From assembly GCA_959606905.1 (NCBI GenBank), contig CAUHML010000046.1, positions 1 through 23,197 of the forward strand: a stretch of DNA of 23,197 nt. The letters run 5' to 3'. The position numbers and the translations under genes are program-made. Positions 15,477-23,197 of this stretch are shown here, piece after piece; position 1 is the stretch's first letter; each line of letters starts with the position of its first letter. Source of the stretch: an uncultured Bacteroides sp. (GTDB taxonomy: Bacteria; Bacteroidota; Bacteroidia; Bacteroidales; Bacteroidaceae). The notes under the pieces were generated by a model. It was not told where the DNA came from, ran no database searches, and worked only from the letters and a program-made list of their open reading frames with translations.

Positions 15477-15508
15477 TTTGGAAAGGGCAAGAAGAAGGCT
15501 TATATTTG
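15477..15508 (+). promoter_or_regulatory. Isolated consensus Bacteroides promoter
   Basis: TTTG at 15477-15480, a 20-bp spacer, TATATTTG at 15501-15508: a full match to the Bacteroides consensus. No plus-strand gene follows for 5.6 kb; instead a terminator ends 70 bp later. This points to a short non-coding transcript. Confidence 0.6.
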
Positions 15509-15513
15509 TCATG

Positions 15514-15579
15514 TGATTTTTTTCATAGTATTAGATTTAAGGTTAACAAAGGTTGGAGCAAGGCGTTGCTCCTTTTTTT
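15514..15579 (+). ncRNA. Candidate small RNA (about 65 nt)
   Basis: Bounded by a consensus promoter (15477-15508) and an intrinsic terminator (15555-15579). The predicted RNA has a U-rich 5' part (seven T near 15518) and ends in a GC-rich hairpin with a U tail, a layout seen in many Bacteroides small RNAs. No convincing peptide or ribosome site is present. Its 3' end abuts, and overlaps by 2 bp, the stop of the oppositely directed helicase gene. Existence is inferred from signals only. Confidence 0.4.
15555..15579 (+). terminator. Intrinsic terminator
   Basis: GGAGCAA (15555-15561), loop GGCG, TTGCTCC (15566-15572), then seven T (15573-15579). This is a perfect 7-bp stem with a U tract on the plus strand. 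On the minus strand no T run follows, so it acts for plus-strand transcription. Confidence 0.8.
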
Positions 15580-18067
15580 ATGTCTTATTCCCTGCCGCCA
15601 ACAGTTTCCCGAACAAATTCAGAATCCCCGCTACACTCTCTTTATCAGATACAGGTATCCGAATACTAGTCCGGCCTGTCTCCTTATCTTCCTCTACAAT
15701 AGAATCAACCAATCTCTGAGTAGCTTCCGGCGAACTAAGCGTACGTGCCAGTCCGCTAAGGAAAGAAAATCCCTGCTGAAGCAATTGCTCCGGATTATTA
15801 TCTGCCGCAGATACAGAAGACTTCTTTTCCGTACTCACCTCTGTTACTCCTTCTTCAGGTGTTTCTTCCTCAAGCAATGCCAATGAATCCGTGTCCGTCG
15901 TTTGCAAAACAGCCGTTTCCCCCACAACTTTCTCTTCATTATCATTCAAATCAATACTGCAGCCCGCCATACGATTATGCGCTCCGTCCACTTCTTCAGA
16001 CGGTTCGGCCACCACCTTGAGACTATCCATCATCTTGTCGAACTTGCTGTTTTCCAAGAAGATGGTATCTTCACCATTATCAAGGATACCCTCAAAAAGA
16101 GAAGTTTTGAAGTTGAGGGTAGACAACATCCTCTCTTCAATAGTCTGGCTGGCAACAAGATTGATAACCTGGATATTCTTTTTCTGACCGATACGATAAA
16201 TACGGGCAATACGCTGTTCGAGAACGGCCGGATTCCAAGGCAAATCGAGATTGATAAGTATAGACGCAACTTGCAGATTCAGCCCTGTACTTCCGGCATC
16301 AGTTGACAGAAAGACACGGCTTTCCGGCAGTTCGGTAAAGTTATCCGTCAGATTTTTACGGGCTTCGGAAGGAATCCCCCCATGAAGATACTCATACCGG
16401 ACACCTAAAACGTCCAGTTCTTTCGCTATCAGACGAGTCATCCTCTCCCATTGGCTGAAAATAACCACCTTCTCATCTCCACTCTCAAAGACATTCCTGA
16501 GAATATTCAGCGTTTCCTCCACCTTCGTATCATAACGGGTTTTCTGGTCAAGAATATAAGTGCTGTCGCAAAGCATACGCATCTGGCTAAGCATCAACAA
16601 TAGCCGCTTCCGGTCTTTCTCACTCAGGAAACGGGTTTTCGTCCATTTGAATACTAGTTGCGACACGATAGACTGATATTCATCATGCATATTCCTCTGT
16701 TGCTCAGTCATCGGCACAAACAGAACTTTATCCATCCGCCCGGGCAACTGGAGAGCTACATCTTTTTTCCGGCGGCGAATCAGTACGTTCTTCATCTGCT
16801 CGCCAATGGCATTCAGATTCTTGTAAGAAACCACCTTACCCGTATCCGACCGGACAACAGTCTGGTCAAGAAACTGATAATAAGGTCCCAAACAAAACTG
16901 GTCGACAAACTGCATGATGGAATAAAGTTCCTCCAACTTATTCTCCAATGGAGTACCGGATAAAATAACCGAATAATCCGACTCAATATGACGGGCTGCT
17001 TTGGATATTTGAGTATTCCAGTTCTTCAGACGCTGCACTTCATCCATGATAAGGAAATCAGTATGAAGAGACTTCAAGATTTTAATATCATTGCACACAC
17101 TGTTGTAAGACACTATCTTATAAAATTCTTCCGCTCCATATAGCACTTTCCTGGTCAGGTGATTTCCTTCTACCACAATAGCCTTGGCATCGGTAAAACG
17201 CTCTATTTCCTTTTTCCATTGATATTTCAATGATGTAGGGCATATAATCAGAGCGGAAGATATAAACTGATGCTTCCTCATCAGTTCAGCCGTTCCAATA
17301 GCCTGGATAGTTTTGCCCAGTCCCATTTCATCCGCGATGATAGATTTTCCGGCACGAAAAGCAAAACGGATTCCTTCTTTCTGATAAGGGTAAAGTTTTG
17401 TTTTCAGCAATGTGTCCAATGCTGTGTCCGAAGCATAGTCCGGTAGCAATTGCGACCGCCGCCGCAAATCACGCTGTTCAAGTATAAATCCCAGTGCGTC
17501 GGGATACCAACGGAATGTGTTATTCAGGCGGGTAGCAGCCCTCAAGAATTCAGTTATCGAGTCAATGGCGGCAGGGCGCATCACTCCGTCGGGAGTAAAA
17601 TAAGGACTTGCCAGTTTGCGGAACTCCTCCTCATTGTCCGTACCGATTCGCAAGCAAACTTTACGCTCTCCCTGATAAGACAGGTATACGGAAGAATACG
17701 GTGGCGTGACACGGCAAACTTTACGTCTTTTCTCTCTAATCCATAGTTTGACTCCTTCCAAATGTTTGCAAGTACCCAATTGGCTTGCCTTAAAATCCAT
17801 ACACGAACAATAATTCCAAGGACTCTGATGTCCTCTATATACCACATTATATTCATTGCCGGATGTAGGATTTATCACCGTATAATAACCGGGATATTCT
17901 TTTTTGTCTCTCTCAGATATTACAAACTTCTCTTTCATTGCCGCCTGCCTCCGCAAAGCAATCTGCCAGTCTTGCAAAGTCATATTGTCCGGTCGATAAT
18001 GATAAGAAACTTTATTCACTGTGCTTTTCGTCTTTTTATCTGCTTTTGTCTTTTTTGCCATGCTCAT
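15578..18067 (-). CDS. SWIM zinc-finger SNF2-family helicase
   Basis: About 829 residues from the ATG at 18067 (MSMAKKTKADKK); a second ATG at 18061 is also possible. The longer frame to 18133 would start upstream of the likely promoter at 18087-18094. A basic N-terminus is followed by a SWIM finger (CSCMDFK, then TCKHL, about residues 86-102), then a SNF2 ATPase: motif I ADEMGLGKT (about 246-254), motif II MDEVQ (about 341-345), LSGTPLENK, and a C-terminal helicase lobe with QRIARIYRIGQ (motif VI). About 150 acidic, low-complexity residues end the protein. SNF2 proteins are ATP-driven duplex DNA translocases; the SWIM finger likely binds nucleic acid or protein. The target is unknown. All helicase motifs look intact. 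Confidence 0.88.
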   Translation of the reverse strand: MSMAKKTKADKKTKSTVNKVSYHYRPDNMTLQDWQIALRRQAAMKEKFVISERDKKEYPGYYTVINPTSGNEYNVVYRGHQSPWNYCSCMDFKASQLGTCKHLEGVKLWIREKRRKVCRVTPPYSSVYLSYQGERKVCLRIGTDNEEEFRKLASPYFTPDGVMRPAAIDSITEFLRAATRLNNTFRWYPDALGFILEQRDLRRRSQLLPDYASDTALDTLLKTKLYPYQKEGIRFAFRAGKSIIADEMGLGKTIQAIGTAELMRKHQFISSALIICPTSLKYQWKKEIERFTDAKAIVVEGNHLTRKVLYGAEEFYKIVSYNSVCNDIKILKSLHTDFLIMDEVQRLKNWNTQISKAARHIESDYSVILSGTPLENKLEELYSIMQFVDQFCLGPYYQFLDQTVVRSDTGKVVSYKNLNAIGEQMKNVLIRRRKKDVALQLPGRMDKVLFVPMTEQQRNMHDEYQSIVSQLVFKWTKTRFLSEKDRKRLLLMLSQMRMLCDSTYILDQKTRYDTKVEETLNILRNVFESGDEKVVIFSQWERMTRLIAKELDVLGVRYEYLHGGIPSEARKNLTDNFTELPESRVFLSTDAGSTGLNLQVASILINLDLPWNPAVLEQRIARIYRIGQKKNIQVINLVASQTIEERMLSTLNFKTSLFEGILDNGEDTIFLENSKFDKMMDSLKVVAEPSEEVDGAHNRMAGCSIDLNDNEEKVVGETAVLQTTDTDSLALLEEETPEEGVTEVSTEKKSSVSAADNNPEQLLQQGFSFLSGLARTLSSPEATQRLVDSIVEEDKETGRTSIRIPVSDKESVAGILNLFGKLLAAGNKT

Positions 18068-18086
18068 TGTACCTTCGAAATTTTGC

Positions 18087-18094
18087 CAAAAATA
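18087..18094 (-). promoter_or_regulatory. Candidate -7 element for the SNF2 gene
   Basis: On the minus strand this reads TATTTTTG, matching TAnnTTTG, 19 bp upstream of the ATG at 18067. A TTG lies 22 bp further upstream (18119-18117). It supports the shorter start and separate transcription from dprA. Confidence 0.45.
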
Positions 18095-18148
18095 CGAAAA
18101 GGTTTCTGTTTCTCCACAATATAAAGTATACAAATTATCAGGAAATTA

Positions 18149-19270
18149 CTATAATAACTGGTACATTCCCCCTACCAACACACGAACTACACCTTTCATT
18201 TCAAGCTCGAAAAGAATCGTATTCATTTTCTGCACGGGAATATCCGCTTCAACTACTAATGTATTAATCTGTAAATCACCTCGTTTCTCAAGAATTTCAA
18301 TAACCTTTTGCTCCTCTTCAGACAAATCAAGAAAAAGACTACGCTGCACATTTGCCACTTTTGCCGAATGAGCACTAACCTCCCAGCCCATAGCCTTCAC
18401 AAAATCTTCGGCTGATAATAACAAAGAAGCTCTGTTTTCTCTGATTAACAAGTTGCATCCTTTTGAATATTCATCATTCACGCGACCGGGGAAAGCGAAA
18501 CAGTCGCGATGATAACCTTCGGCAAGTTCGGCTGTAATCAGTGAACCGCCTTTCTCTGCTGATTCAATGACAATTGTAGCATCACACATGCCGGCAACAA
18601 TACGGTTTCGACTGATAAAATTATGGCGGTCGGGATTGGTGCCGGACAGAAATTCGGTCAGTAATCCCCCTTTTTCAAGCATGTCAACAGCTGTTTTCCG
18701 GTGGACATGAGGATAAATACGATCCAGCCCATGAGCTAAAACACCTACTGTAGGTAATTCATTGGCCAAAGCTTCACGATGCGCATGAATATCGATTCCA
18801 TAAGCAAGACCGCTGACTACAAGCACTTCAGGACAAAGTGCTTTCAGATCCCGCAGAAAAGAGGCGCAGATTTGTGTCCCATAATCAGTAGCATTACGGG
18901 TTCCTACCATATTCAGGATATGAAGGGAATTTAGATCGGCATTTCCTTTAAAGAAAAGAACGACAGGAGCATCTTCACATTCCCGCAAACGAGAAGGATA
19001 AGCCTCATCATGAAAGGACAGACAAGAGATCCGGTTCTTCCGGATAAATTCATATTCTTGTTCAGCGCGGAGCACAGCTTGCGGACAATCCAATGCCTCT
19101 ATCACCCGTTGACTTACTTCTGGAATACGTTCCGGTATTTCTTTGCGCAGACGGAAGACATCAACGGCATTACCCATTCCATCTATCAAATGTTTTGCTC
19201 CTATGTGCCCGATACCGGGCACCATTGTCAGAGCAATACTATAAATTTGTTCTTCTTCGGAGCTGTTCAT
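18149..19270 (-). CDS. dprA: DNA-processing protein DprA
   Basis: 373 residues, full length for the three-domain form. An N-terminal helix-hairpin-helix/SAM-like part (about 10-65) contains VPGIGHIGAKHL. The Rossmann-like DprA domain (about 80-290) carries GTRNATDYG (123-131), SGLAYGID (153-160), FISRNRIVAG (about 218-227), KGGSLITAELA (240-250) and FPGRVND. A C-terminal winged helix (about 312-373) ends GGMYQLL. DprA binds single-stranded DNA and loads RecA in natural transformation; in bacteria not known to be transformable, such as Bacteroides, its role is less clear. The ATG at 19270 overlaps the thioesterase stop by 4 bp, so the two are co-translated. Confidence 0.95.
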   Translation of the reverse strand: MNSSEEEQIYSIALTMVPGIGHIGAKHLIDGMGNAVDVFRLRKEIPERIPEVSQRVIEALDCPQAVLRAEQEYEFIRKNRISCLSFHDEAYPSRLRECEDAPVVLFFKGNADLNSLHILNMVGTRNATDYGTQICASFLRDLKALCPEVLVVSGLAYGIDIHAHREALANELPTVGVLAHGLDRIYPHVHRKTAVDMLEKGGLLTEFLSGTNPDRHNFISRNRIVAGMCDATIVIESAEKGGSLITAELAEGYHRDCFAFPGRVNDEYSKGCNLLIRENRASLLLSAEDFVKAMGWEVSAHSAKVANVQRSLFLDLSEEEQKVIEILEKRGDLQINTLVVEADIPVQKMNTILFELEMKGVVRVLVGGMYQLL

Positions 19271-19668
19271 TTCAGGTAAGGCGCAAAGACATTATCGAAC
19301 AATTCGCTGTCACTTAAACGTCCGTTTACCACACATACCGTCTCAACAGTGGATTTCACTACTACTTTATTATCATTCTTACGGAAGATATCCTGATAAA
19401 ACACATATTTGATACCTTCCTTTTTCATATATAGTTTCGAGACAAACTCATCTCCGCTTTTCAATGGAGTCTTGAATGCCATACTAATACGTGCCACTAC
19501 CGGATCAACTCCCTGCTCATGAAGTGCAGCAAAACTGATACCCACCGAAGTCAGAAACTCGTGACGGGTATGTTCCAGATAGTGCTGATAATTGGCATTA
19601 TTGACAATACCTTGAAGGTCACATTCGTAATCGCGAACCTTCATTTCCAATTCATAGATATAGTTCAT
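19267..19668 (-). CDS. Hotdog-fold acyl-CoA thioesterase (YbgC/4HBT-like)
   Basis: 133 residues, whole-length 4HBT family. Near the N-terminus DLQGIVNNANYQHYLEHTR gives the catalytic Asp17 and the N-x-x-Y helix start typical of YbgC and 4-hydroxybenzoyl-CoA thioesterases. These cytoplasmic tetramers hydrolyse acyl-CoA thioesters; the substrate here is unknown. It is second in a run of U32 gene, thioesterase, dprA, with a 33-bp gap before and a 4-bp overlap after. The link with DprA appears to be positional rather than functional. Confidence 0.88.
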   Translation of the reverse strand: MNYIYELEMKVRDYECDLQGIVNNANYQHYLEHTRHEFLTSVGISFAALHEQGVDPVVARISMAFKTPLKSGDEFVSKLYMKKEGIKYVFYQDIFRKNDNKVVVKSTVETVCVVNGRLSDSELFDNVFAPYLK

Positions 19669-19701
19669 TTAAATTGAGAATTAAAAGTTGAGAAATAACA
19701 G

Positions 19702-20991
19702 TTAGCCTCTTTTTTGCTCAATGTCGAGTCCTTTGAACTTCCTCAATTCTTCGGTCGATACCAGTTTATACAGCTTGTCACTGGGACGTATCTTATCCGA
19801 TTTCATGGAGAAATGCTGTCCCTTCTTCACTGTTTGCACAGATTCCAAGTCAACACGAGCTTCTTCCAAAGTCATAAATAGGGCACCGGTAGTCGGCCCT
19901 GTAATGAGAAGCTTATCGCCTACACTTACTTCAGCCGCTTCTACCAGGAATTCGGAAACTCCGATATTAGAGAAGTATTTGACACCTTTACCTACATAAA
20001 TCTTACGTTCCGTAGCTGCCGAACCATAATTCCTGGTCCATTCGCCCAAACGCTGTCCCAAGTAATATCCATCCCAGAAGCCACGGTTGAATACGGTTTT
20101 CAGGCGTTCATCCCAAGCCGCAATCTTTTCATCGGTGAATGTTCCATCCAAATAAGCCTTGATAGCTTCTTTGTAACATTCAACCACTGTACGTACATAT
20201 TCAGGTCCACGGGCACGGCCTTCAATCTTGAATACACGTACACCGGCATCCAACATTTTATTCATAAAATGGATGGTCTTCAAGTCTTTGGGAGACATGA
20301 TATATTCGTTATCAATATCCAGTTCCACATCCGTTTCCTTATCACGAACCGTGTAAGAACGACGACATACCTGCATACAAGCACCGCGATTGGCCGAATG
20401 ATTCATCTCATGTAAAGAGAGATAGCATTTACCCGATACTGCCATACAAAGCGCGCCGTGGCAGAACATTTCGATACGAAGTTGTTCGCCGCTCGGACCA
20501 CAAATATGTTCTTCCTGTATCTGACGATAAATCTCGGCCACCTGTTCCAGATTCAACTCACGGGCCAATACTACCACATCTGCAAATTGCGCATAGAATT
20601 TCAAGGCCTCCGCATTGGAGATATTCAACTGGGTGGAAAGATGCACCTCCTGTCCTATCTGACGGGCATAATTCATCACTGCCACATCAGCTGCAATCAC
20701 CGCAGAAATTCCCGCTTCCTTGGCTGCGTCGACAATGGTATGCATCAGAGGGATATCTTTATCATAGATAATCGTATTGACCGTCAGGTAGCTCTTCATC
20801 CCGTGCTCGTCACACGTACGGGCTATTTCCCGCAAATCATCAATCGTGAATGTATTAGCCGAACGGGCACGCATATTCAGGTTTTCTATACCGAAATAGA
20901 TAGAATCGGCACCTGCCTGAATGGCCGCAGCAAGAGATTCGCGCGAACCCACAGGAGCCATTATTTCAAAATCTTTCAAACTAAGACTCAT
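19702..20991 (-). CDS. U32-family protein, TrhP/YegQ-like
   Basis: 429 residues. The N-terminal barrel begins IMAPVGSRESLAAAIQAGAD, as in U32 members. HGALCMAVSGKC and then RGACMQVCRR give four conserved cysteines (182, 189, 205, 209), which in this family bind an iron-sulphur cluster. SPKDL and KIEGR follow, as in E. coli YegQ. U32 proteins were called peptidases, but YegQ/TrhP acts in prephenate-dependent hydroxylation of tRNA uridine 34. The strong match to the YegQ core makes tRNA modification the best guess; RlhA (rRNA) is the main alternative. It leads the minus-strand run and is divergent from dusB. Confidence 0.9.
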   Translation of the reverse strand: MSLSLKDFEIMAPVGSRESLAAAIQAGADSIYFGIENLNMRARSANTFTIDDLREIARTCDEHGMKSYLTVNTIIYDKDIPLMHTIVDAAKEAGISAVIAADVAVMNYARQIGQEVHLSTQLNISNAEALKFYAQFADVVVLARELNLEQVAEIYRQIQEEHICGPSGEQLRIEMFCHGALCMAVSGKCYLSLHEMNHSANRGACMQVCRRSYTVRDKETDVELDIDNEYIMSPKDLKTIHFMNKMLDAGVRVFKIEGRARGPEYVRTVVECYKEAIKAYLDGTFTDEKIAAWDERLKTVFNRGFWDGYYLGQRLGEWTRNYGSAATERKIYVGKGVKYFSNIGVSEFLVEAAEVSVGDKLLITGPTTGALFMTLEEARVDLESVQTVKKGQHFSMKSDKIRPSDKLYKLVSTEELRKFKGLDIEQKRG

Positions 20992-21034
20992 AGAATATAT
21001 ACTTATTTGTATCAGTTAAGCAAATGAATGCGTA

Positions 21035-21042
21035 CAAAGGTA
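21035..21042 (-). promoter_or_regulatory. Candidate -7 element for the U32 operon
   Basis: On the minus strand this reads TACCTTTG (TAnnTTTG), 44 bp upstream of the start at 20991. No -33 at the usual distance is evident. Confidence 0.5.
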
Positions 21043-21054
21043 GGCTTTTTTCCG

Positions 21055-21062
21055 TATTTTTG
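21055..21062 (+). promoter_or_regulatory. Candidate -7 element for dusB
   Basis: TATTTTTG (TAnnTTTG) 54 bp upstream of the dusB ATG. It lies only 12 bp from the opposite-facing element of the U32 operon, so the two promoters share a very short control region. Confidence 0.5.
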
Positions 21063-21115
21063 CAGCGAAAACAAGAAGTTACTTCAATCATAAACAGTAA
21101 ATAGCAGATTCATAT

Positions 21116-22111
21116 ATGAAGATAGACCAAATAGATTTAGGAAAACACCCCATCTTACTTGCCCCGATGGAGGATGTAACCGATCCGGCTTTCCGCCTGA
21201 TGTGCAAGAAATTCGGAGCAGATATGGTGTACACCGAGTTTGTATCGAGTGACGCACTGATACGTGCTGTCAGCAAGACTGCACAGAAACTAAGTATCAG
21301 CGACGCAGAACGTCCTGTCGCCATCCAGATATACGGGAAAGATACAGAGACAATGGTGGAAGCTGCCAAGATTGTAGAGCAGGCACAACCTGACATTCTG
21401 GATATTAACTTCGGATGTCCCGTGAAAAGAGTAGCTGGAAAAGGCGCTGGAGCAGGTATGCTACAAAATATCCCCAAGATGCTGGAGATCACCCGTGCTG
21501 TCGTAGATGCGGTGAAAATACCCGTAACAGTGAAGACTCGTTTGGGATGGGATGCAAACAATAAAATAATTGTAGAATTAGCGGAACAGTTGCAAGATTG
21601 TGGCATAGCCGCATTGACTATACATGGCCGTACCCGCGCACAAATGTATACCGGAGAGGCGGATTGGACACTGATAGGCGAAGTGAAGAATAATCCGAGA
21701 ATGCATATTCCCATTATCGGCAATGGAGACGTGACCAGTCCTCAACGCTGTAAGGAGTGTTTTGACCGTTATGGAGTAGATGCTGTGATGATCGGTCGCG
21801 CCAGCTTCGGTCGTCCATGGATATTCAAGGAAGTAAAACACTATTTAGAGACAGGTGAAGAATTACCTCCACTTAGTTTTGAATGGTGTATGGAAGTACT
21901 TCGTCAGGAAGTGGTAGACAGCGTTAATCTGCTCGATGAGCGTAGAGGTATTTTGCATGTACGCCGTCATCTGGCCGCAAGCCCTCTATTCAAGGGAATC
22001 CCTAACTTCCGCAACACACGTATTGCGATGTTACGGGCAGAAACAAAAGAAGAGCTTTTCCGGATATTTGATGAAATCACTTCCCAACGCAAAGAAAATC
22101 CGGAAATTTAA
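21116..22111 (+). CDS. dusB: tRNA-dihydrouridine synthase B
   Basis: 331 residues, normal for DusB. An FMN-binding TIM barrel begins LLAPMEDVTDPAFR. DINFGCPVKRVAGKGAGAG contains the catalytic Cys101. PVTVKTRLGW (Lys140, Arg142) and TIHGRTRAQMY (His170) bind flavin and substrate. IIGNGDVTSP and IGRASFGRPWIF close the barrel, followed by the helical C-terminal domain. The enzyme reduces a uridine in the tRNA D-loop to dihydrouridine using FMN and NADPH. It faces away from the U32 gene, another probable tRNA-modifying enzyme. Confidence 0.95.
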   Translation: MKIDQIDLGKHPILLAPMEDVTDPAFRLMCKKFGADMVYTEFVSSDALIRAVSKTAQKLSISDAERPVAIQIYGKDTETMVEAAKIVEQAQPDILDINFGCPVKRVAGKGAGAGMLQNIPKMLEITRAVVDAVKIPVTVKTRLGWDANNKIIVELAEQLQDCGIAALTIHGRTRAQMYTGEADWTLIGEVKNNPRMHIPIIGNGDVTSPQRCKECFDRYGVDAVMIGRASFGRPWIFKEVKHYLETGEELPPLSFEWCMEVLRQEVVDSVNLLDERRGILHVRRHLAASPLFKGIPNFRNTRIAMLRAETKEELFRIFDEITSQRKENPEI

Positions 22112-22130
22112 ATCAGCACCTATTATATCT

Positions 22131-22164
22131 ATTCTTCAGGAACTTGTACTTGTTCCTGAAGAAT
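22131..22164. terminator. Perfect 13-bp hairpin between convergent genes
   Basis: ATTCTTCAGGAAC (22131-22143) and its exact reverse complement (22152-22164) enclose an 8-base loop. It lies between the ends of dusB and the PAP2 gene. Neither strand has a strong T run after it, so it may be a bidirectional terminator or an RNA-stabilising 3' structure. Confidence 0.6.
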
Positions 22165-22200
22165 AACATGATCTAATTAAAACGTCAAGGTCTTTGGTTT

Positions 22201-23166
22201 CTATTTAAACATCGGCTGCGCAAACCACTTTTTGAACATCCAGGTTACGACTACATACAATAGGAATGCAGAGAAGAAACCAACAATGGCATCAATCACA
22301 TAATGCGCCTGAATATATACGGTAGCCCCACAGAGCAACATATAGAAAGGTATAAGACAGGCAAACAACTTCTTGCTGCCACGCCAAGCCATAATCATCA
22401 GAATAGTAGAAATGCCTACATGCGAACTGGGGAATGCCGCCGTAGGACGTTCACCCACTTGCTGCGAGCCTTCCACCAAACTATAAAAAAATCCGTGCTG
22501 ATAGCCCGGTCCGGGAAGTAACTCCTGATTATGATTGAAATAATCACCGATAGCAGGAAAAATACCTTTAGATACATTATCAATACCAATGGCAGGAAAA
22601 TAGAATTGAGGGCCTGCAACAGGAACGAATATATAAATCAGATAGTAAATAAAGAAAGAAGTGACAAGCACAAAAGACATCTTTTCGAACCACTCAAATT
22701 TATAAATGAAATAGAATAGAGCCACAATCAGCATCATCGGATAATAAAAGAAATATCCCATATTGAATGCCTCGCTGACTATAAGATGTGGAAACGTATG
22801 GCAGAACCAAATAGCAGGCTGACCATTGAAAATAAACTGTTCGGCAGTTGCAAATACATGATCCAAATTCGGAAAGAAACGATTGAACTCGAAAGTATCC
22901 GGATACCAGTAAGACAGCAGACTCATCTGAATGACAATACGCACAAACGCCGAAAATTTACAGGGAGCAAGACGATAAAGATACATCAATAAAAAAGTCA
23001 TAGCCGCGATCATCGCCCTATCCAGCAACATGTGCCATGGATGATCCATCCGCTGAAACAGGAACAGAATCAATATGGAAGTCAACAGATTATAAATCAA
23101 TGTAATCTTTTCCACAGCAAACAACCCTTTCCGGGTTTCTACGCGCTTAAATAAGTCTAAAGCCAT
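22201..23166 (-). CDS. PAP2/AUR1-like integral membrane phosphatase or transferase
   Basis: 321 residues with several membrane segments (about 22-38, 50-66, 135-155, 160-182, 252-262, 266-284, 290-312). The PAP2 motifs are ERPTAAFPSSHVG (PSSH, 246-249) and a late H-x3-D (His288, Asp292). The arginine motif KX6RP is only partly present, as in the AUR1-like branch. PAP2 enzymes act on lipid phosphates at the membrane; AUR1-like ones transfer phosphoinositol to ceramide. Bacteroides makes sphingolipids, including inositol-bearing ones, so a lipid head-group transferase is plausible but not shown. Its start overlaps the end of the upstream gene by 10 bp, implying a shared transcript. Confidence 0.85.
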   Translation of the reverse strand: MALDLFKRVETRKGLFAVEKITLIYNLLTSILILFLFQRMDHPWHMLLDRAMIAAMTFLLMYLYRLAPCKFSAFVRIVIQMSLLSYWYPDTFEFNRFFPNLDHVFATAEQFIFNGQPAIWFCHTFPHLIVSEAFNMGYFFYYPMMLIVALFYFIYKFEWFEKMSFVLVTSFFIYYLIYIFVPVAGPQFYFPAIGIDNVSKGIFPAIGDYFNHNQELLPGPGYQHGFFYSLVEGSQQVGERPTAAFPSSHVGISTILMIMAWRGSKKLFACLIPFYMLLCGATVYIQAHYVIDAIVGFFSAFLLYVVVTWMFKKWFAQPMFK

Positions 23167-23197
23167 CCTTCATTTTTATACCAGGCAATGGTTTCAC
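23157..23197 (-). CDS. C-terminus of a probable NAD-dependent epimerase (partial)
   Basis: A minus-strand frame entering from the right edge reads ETIAWYKNEGWL and stops at TAG (23159-23157). This resembles the ending of extended SDR sugar epimerases/dehydratases (a (K/E)TIxWYK-x-x-G-W-L type tail). Only 12 residues are visible, so the family is a guess. The stop lies within the first codons of the PAP2 gene. Confidence 0.5.
   Translation of the reverse strand, partial: ETIAWYKNEGWL

Noticed and set aside
20458..21027. 189-residue plus-strand frame opposite the U32 gene
   Set aside because: It is a shadow of a strongly conserved gene and extends over the divergent promoter region. Nothing in it resembles a protein family.
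21088..21723. 211-residue minus-strand frame opposite dusB
   Set aside because: It is a mirror frame of a well-conserved enzyme, with composition biased to Ser, Ile and Ala and no start signals.

Overview
The window looks like chromosomal DNA of a gut Bacteroides (Bacteroidales). Supporting signs are repeated promoter elements of the Bacteroides type (TTTG, 19-21 bp, TAnnTTTG), AT-rich intergenic DNA, Sec signal peptides ending in AQ, and typical protein families: an AAA/PD-(D/E)XK protein, a SWIM-SNF2 helicase, and a PAP2/AUR1-like enzyme. I cannot name the species from the sequence alone.

Layout. (1) Positions 1-1330 are scrap and accessory DNA: the start of an exported protein, fragments of a Gfo/Idh/MocA oxidoreductase and of an AraC-type regulator, and a MntA-HepT toxin-antitoxin pair. 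(2) Positions 1333-9942 hold a seven-gene minus-strand operon in which every product has an export signal. In transcription order it encodes a CsgG-like protein with a FlgT-C-like tail, a FlgT-N/TolB-like protein, three LPP20-type proteins (one a lipoprotein), a transglutaminase-like protein and a polytopic membrane protein. This is the most interesting part of the window. It resembles the FlgO/FlgP/FlgT outer-membrane ring toolkit of flagellated bacteria, in DNA with no flagellar genes. (3) Positions 10226-10685 encode an XRE regulator read away from the operon, with a near-consensus promoter. (4) Positions 10855-12633 encode a carboxyltransferase-type enzyme whose biotinyl-like tail lacks the biotin lysine. 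(5) Positions 12843-15354 hold an AAA ATPase gene behind three tandem 14-bp palindromes that overlap its promoter, then a decayed AAA/PD-(D/E)XK gene. (6) Positions 15477-15579 carry an isolated promoter and terminator, a candidate small RNA. (7) Positions 15578-20991 are minus-strand housekeeping genes: SWIM-SNF2 helicase, DprA, a hotdog thioesterase and a U32 (TrhP/YegQ-like) protein. DusB is divergent from the U32 gene. (8) The right edge has a PAP2/AUR1-like membrane enzyme overlapping the end of a probable epimerase gene.

Three copies of a hairpin-forming dispersed repeat (about 1208, 10729 and 14081) lie at gene ends and look like a repeated terminator-like element. All functional statements rest on motif recognition by eye. 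No database search was run.
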